From Candidatus Heimdallarchaeota archaeon (GTDB taxonomy: Archaea > Asgardarchaeota > Heimdallarchaeia > Heimdallarchaeales > Kariarchaeaceae), in NCBI GenBank assembly GCA_029882335.1, contig JAOUKW010000217.1, forward strand, positions 1 to 6,982: DNA of 6,982 nt, written 5' to 3'. Positions 5,858 to 6,982 of the stretch are shown here, piece after piece. The notes under the pieces are model-generated. The model ran no database searches, was not told the origin of the DNA, and worked only from the letters and a program-made list of their open reading frames with translations. The stretch's first letter is position 1. The number at the start of each line of letters is the position of its first letter. Made by a program: the position numbers and the translations under genes.

Positions 5858-5866
5858 TGATATAGG
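5858..5866 (+). promoter_or_regulatory. Possible TATA box for the TPR gene
   Basis: TGATATAGG is centred about 29 bases before the ATG at 5892, which would give an almost leaderless mRNA. A GGGA immediately before the ATG is too close to act as a normal Shine-Dalgarno site. An AT-rich element (TTTAAAAAAATT) about 70 bases upstream is the alternative. Confidence 0.3.
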
Positions 5867-5891
5867 ACATTAATAATCATAAAACAGGGAC

Positions 5892-6982
5892 ATGAGTAAT
5901 TTTGATGCAATTACCTTGGAAAGACAAGGTAAACTACTTGAATCACTAACATTATTAGATCACCAAGTAACACCAACAACTCATGAGTTATTACTGAAAG
6001 TAAAAATATATATTGAATTAGGTAAGAACAATGAAGCAATCAAATTGATTAACCATTTATCCAAAAATTACCAATTCAACTCAATTGAATCTTTGGAATT
6101 AAATATTTTCAAAGCGGCTTGTTTGATTTATCTCAATAAGCTACTAGAATGCCAGGAAGTCATTACATATTGTAAAAGTAATGCTTTTGATATTTCAACT
6201 ATAGATGATGATATGGATCAAGATATCGAACTTCTGTCACTAAGACTCAACAATGTAATTGCTGTTTATTTTCAAAACACACAACGTTTGGAACAGGCAG
6301 AAAAACTCCTGAATCTCACTCAAATTAATATTAAAGGTGAAAAAGTACAAAGAGAATATGCCAATACTAAACTAATCTTAGGGTCAATTTATGAGGATCA
6401 AGGTGAGATGAAAAAGGCAGAGAAAAAGTATTTAGAAGCATTGAAACTAAAAGAAGAATTACATAATAATCGAGAGATTGCCAAAGTCCAAAATATGCTG
6501 GGAATACTAAACTTTAAGCTAACAAAGATAGATCTAGCAATAAAGTATATGATCTCTGCTATAAAATTGATTGATGAGAAAAATGACCCGTATTTGGCTT
6601 CTTTGATTTATTCAAATATGGGAATTATGCAAAATAGATTGGGACGATACGAAGATGCATTAGAGTATATTAGACGTAGTTTAAAATTATTTAAAGAGCT
6701 TGGATTAAAGCCAGACCTTGCTCGAGCATATAATACCATGGGTAATATTTATGAAAAAAAGGGATTACTAAATTCAGCCTTGAAATACTATGAAAAATCA
6801 CTTGATATTCATGTAGAACTGAATTACAAACATGGTATTACATTATTACTGAATAATCTCGGAATTATTTACAAAAGTAAGGGAGATTTAGATATCGCGC
6901 TAGAATATCTATTGGAGAGCAATAGTATGTCAGACCAATTCAAGGGTCAGGCAGAATTGGGATTAAATTTTCAGAATATCGG
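5892..6982 (+). CDS. TPR-repeat protein, C-terminus cut by window edge
   Basis: The frame starts with ATG at 5892 and stays open for 363 codons to the right edge. Residues 1-150 are helical and contain degenerate repeats (for example ELGKNNEAIKLINHL at 42-56 and TQRLEQAEKLL at 130-140). From about 155 onward regular tetratricopeptide repeats with a period near 40 follow, at about 157-190, 198-230, 236-270, 278-310 and 318-346. They carry the hallmark small and aromatic positions, such as LGSIYEDQGEMKKAEKKYLEAL, here with G164, Y167, G171, A176 and A183. The 40-residue spacing is that of the kinesin-light-chain/LGN-like TPR type. TPR arrays are protein-binding superhelices in the cytoplasm. 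No enzymatic domain, signal peptide or membrane segment is seen in the visible part, so any effector domain lies beyond the window. The partner is unknown. Confidence 0.9.
   Translation, partial: MSNFDAITLERQGKLLESLTLLDHQVTPTTHELLLKVKIYIELGKNNEAIKLINHLSKNYQFNSIESLELNIFKAACLIYLNKLLECQEVITYCKSNAFDISTIDDDMDQDIELLSLRLNNVIAVYFQNTQRLEQAEKLLNLTQINIKGEKVQREYANTKLILGSIYEDQGEMKKAEKKYLEALKLKEELHNNREIAKVQNMLGILNFKLTKIDLAIKYMISAIKLIDEKNDPYLASLIYSNMGIMQNRLGRYEDALEYIRRSLKLFKELGLKPDLARAYNTMGNIYEKKGLLNSALKYYEKSLDIHVELNYKHGITLLLNNLGIIYKSKGDLDIALEYLLESNSMSDQFKGQAELGLNFQNI

Overview
The window looks like a piece of an AT-rich archaeal chromosome. The evidence is a tRNA-Leu(UAA) of typical archaeal layout without an encoded CCA, TATA-box-like elements about 26-40 bases upstream of several starts (one of which would give a leaderless mRNA), few Shine-Dalgarno sequences, and long AT-rich intergenic gaps. 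A membrane-anchored RING/PHD-like zinc protein and a long TPR protein would fit an Asgard (for example Heimdallarchaeia-like) genome, but that placement is inference and not proven here.

Layout. At 1-711 (minus) is a nearly complete metallo-beta-lactamase-fold hydrolase whose C-terminus runs off the left edge. A gap with no convincing gene follows, then tRNA-Leu(UAA) at 1089-1172 (plus). Three minus-strand genes follow: a 417-residue two-TM protein with a C-terminal eight-ligand RING/PHD-like finger (1313-2566), a 111-residue protein with four CxxC knuckles (2959-3294), and a long prolyl-tRNA-synthetase-derived protein (3391-4938). A second gap (4939-5596) is mostly AT-rich. Around it are two local GC-rich islands, each coinciding with a very small plus-strand ORF; the better one (5597-5725) looks like a 42-residue secreted peptide precursor. 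At 5892-6982 (plus) a TPR-repeat protein starts and runs off the right edge.

The most interesting gene is the ProRS-derived one. It follows the bacterial-type ProRS layout: N-terminal start block, class II core remnants, INS/YbaK-type editing insertion, then HGTP anticodon-binding domain. The aminoacylation core is heavily decayed: the stretch that normally carries the TxE proline-binding loop is deleted, the motif 2 arginines are replaced, and motif 3 is not recognisable. The INS domain still has the GxxxP loop and the Lys and His expected of an Ala-tRNA(Pro) deacylase, and the anticodon-binding domain is well preserved. It reads as a synthetase-turned-pseudoenzyme, probably a tRNA(Pro) trans-editing factor. 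Archaea normally use an archaeal/eukaryotic-type ProRS without this INS domain, so the context is unusual.

No mobile element, CRISPR array or rRNA was seen. The genes do not form one obvious pathway; only the ProRS-like gene and the four-CxxC protein are close enough (96 bases, same strand) to suggest possible co-expression.
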